Origin: Parafilimonas sp.
GTDB lineage: Bacteria > Bacteroidota > Bacteroidia > Chitinophagales > Chitinophagaceae
Assembly: GCA_023251275.1 (NCBI GenBank)
Contig: JAHEZC010000141.1
Location: 1-7,038, forward strand
Length of the DNA stretch: 7,038 nucleotides
Direction: 5' to 3'
The notes under the pieces were generated by a model that saw only the letters and a list, made by a program, of their open reading frames with translations, had not been told where the DNA came from and did no database searches. Every line of letters starts with the position of its first letter. The stretch's first letter is position 1. A program made the translations under genes and the position numbers. Positions 6,691 to 7,038 of this stretch are shown here, piece by piece.

Positions 6691-7038
6691 ATGACTATCC
6701 CTAAAGAACAGGCATACCAGGAAATTGTACATCTTGTGGAGCGGTTTGCCGACCAGATTGCCTCTTACAAAAAGTCTGACTACAATGAAGCGCTTGTTCG
6801 CAAAGATTTTATTGATCCTTTTTTTAAATCGTTGGGATGGGATATAGATAATTCCAGCGGCTATGCCGAATCTTACAGGGAAGTGATTCATGAAGACCGT
6901 GTGAAAGTAAGCAGGCAAACAAAAGCGCCGGACTATTCTTTCCGGCTTTCGGGCGGCAAAAAATTATTTTTTGTAGAAGCAAAAAAGCCAAGCGTCGTGG
7001 TAAAAGATGATATATTGCCCGCTTACCAGGTTCGCCGT
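6691..7038 (+). CDS. Restriction or restriction-modification enzyme, N-terminal PD-(D/E)xK nuclease domain (3' end outside window)
   Basis: The frame opens at ATG 6691 and is open to the window edge (116 codons, MTIPKEQAYQEIVHLVERFA...). It has the features of the nuclease domain that opens type IIG restriction-methylase fusions and some HsdR-like proteins: an early Glu33 in NEALVRKDFIDPFFKSLGWD, then APDYSF with Asp81, and after 14 residues FFVEAKKP with Glu96-x-Lys98, the PD-(D/E)xK catalytic set. It ends in DDILPAYQVRR, the usual lead into the next conserved helix. In type IIG proteins an Eco57I-like N6-adenine methyltransferase and a specificity region would follow, giving roughly 1,000 residues, but that part is not visible. 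The choice between type IIG and a stand-alone or type I R subunit is therefore open. No good -33/-7 promoter pair or Shine-Dalgarno was found; the start is preceded by TATTTTTTATTTTTAACC. Confidence 0.8.
   Translation, partial: MTIPKEQAYQEIVHLVERFADQIASYKKSDYNEALVRKDFIDPFFKSLGWDIDNSSGYAESYREVIHEDRVKVSRQTKAPDYSFRLSGGKKLFFVEAKKPSVVVKDDILPAYQVRR

Noticed and set aside
6685..6918. 77-codon minus-strand open frame
   Set aside because: It is antisense to the PD-(D/E)xK nuclease N-terminus, which carries a clear catalytic motif set.

Overview
The window looks like a chromosomal stretch of a Bacteroidota bacterium, most likely a member of the Chitinophagaceae or a relative. The DNA is AT-rich, the start codons lack clear Shine-Dalgarno sequences, and the protein families are ones typical of that phylum: a DUF3857-type transglutaminase, a long TPR plus MORN_2 repeat protein, and a NylB-like serine hydrolase. 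The genus cannot be fixed from this sequence alone.

Layout. Positions 1-1076 (minus) hold the N-terminal 358 codons of a secreted DUF3857/transglutaminase-like protein whose C-terminus lies outside the window. A 242-bp spacer follows. Positions 1319-4621 (minus) encode a secreted protein of about 1,100 residues: signal peptide, five TPRs, an unassigned middle region, then about 30 tandem MORN_2 (YwqK-type) repeats. About 80 bp separate it from a divergent gene at 4702-6081 (plus), an envelope serine hydrolase of the beta-lactamase/6-aminohexanoate-dimer hydrolase superfamily. Positions 6082-6690 are a roughly 600-bp gap without a convincing gene. This gap holds a stem-loop just after the hydrolase, a nested inverted-repeat element built from four copies of AACCTTATTACCTTA, and a GC-richer block with dyad symmetry. 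From 6691 to the right edge is the start of a restriction or restriction-modification protein with a PD-(D/E)xK nuclease domain.

The first three genes all encode exported or membrane-anchored proteins, so this part looks like envelope-related chromosome. The sequence does not show that they share a pathway. The repeat-bearing gap followed by a restriction gene looks like the edge of an accessory (defence) segment.

The most unusual signal is a higher-order period in the MORN_2 array. A distinctive degenerate unit recurs every seven units (165-166 residues), so the array seems to have grown by duplication of seven-unit blocks as well as single units. The second most unusual signal is the symmetric paired-repeat element at 6231-6484. 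No complete novel multi-gene system is evident.
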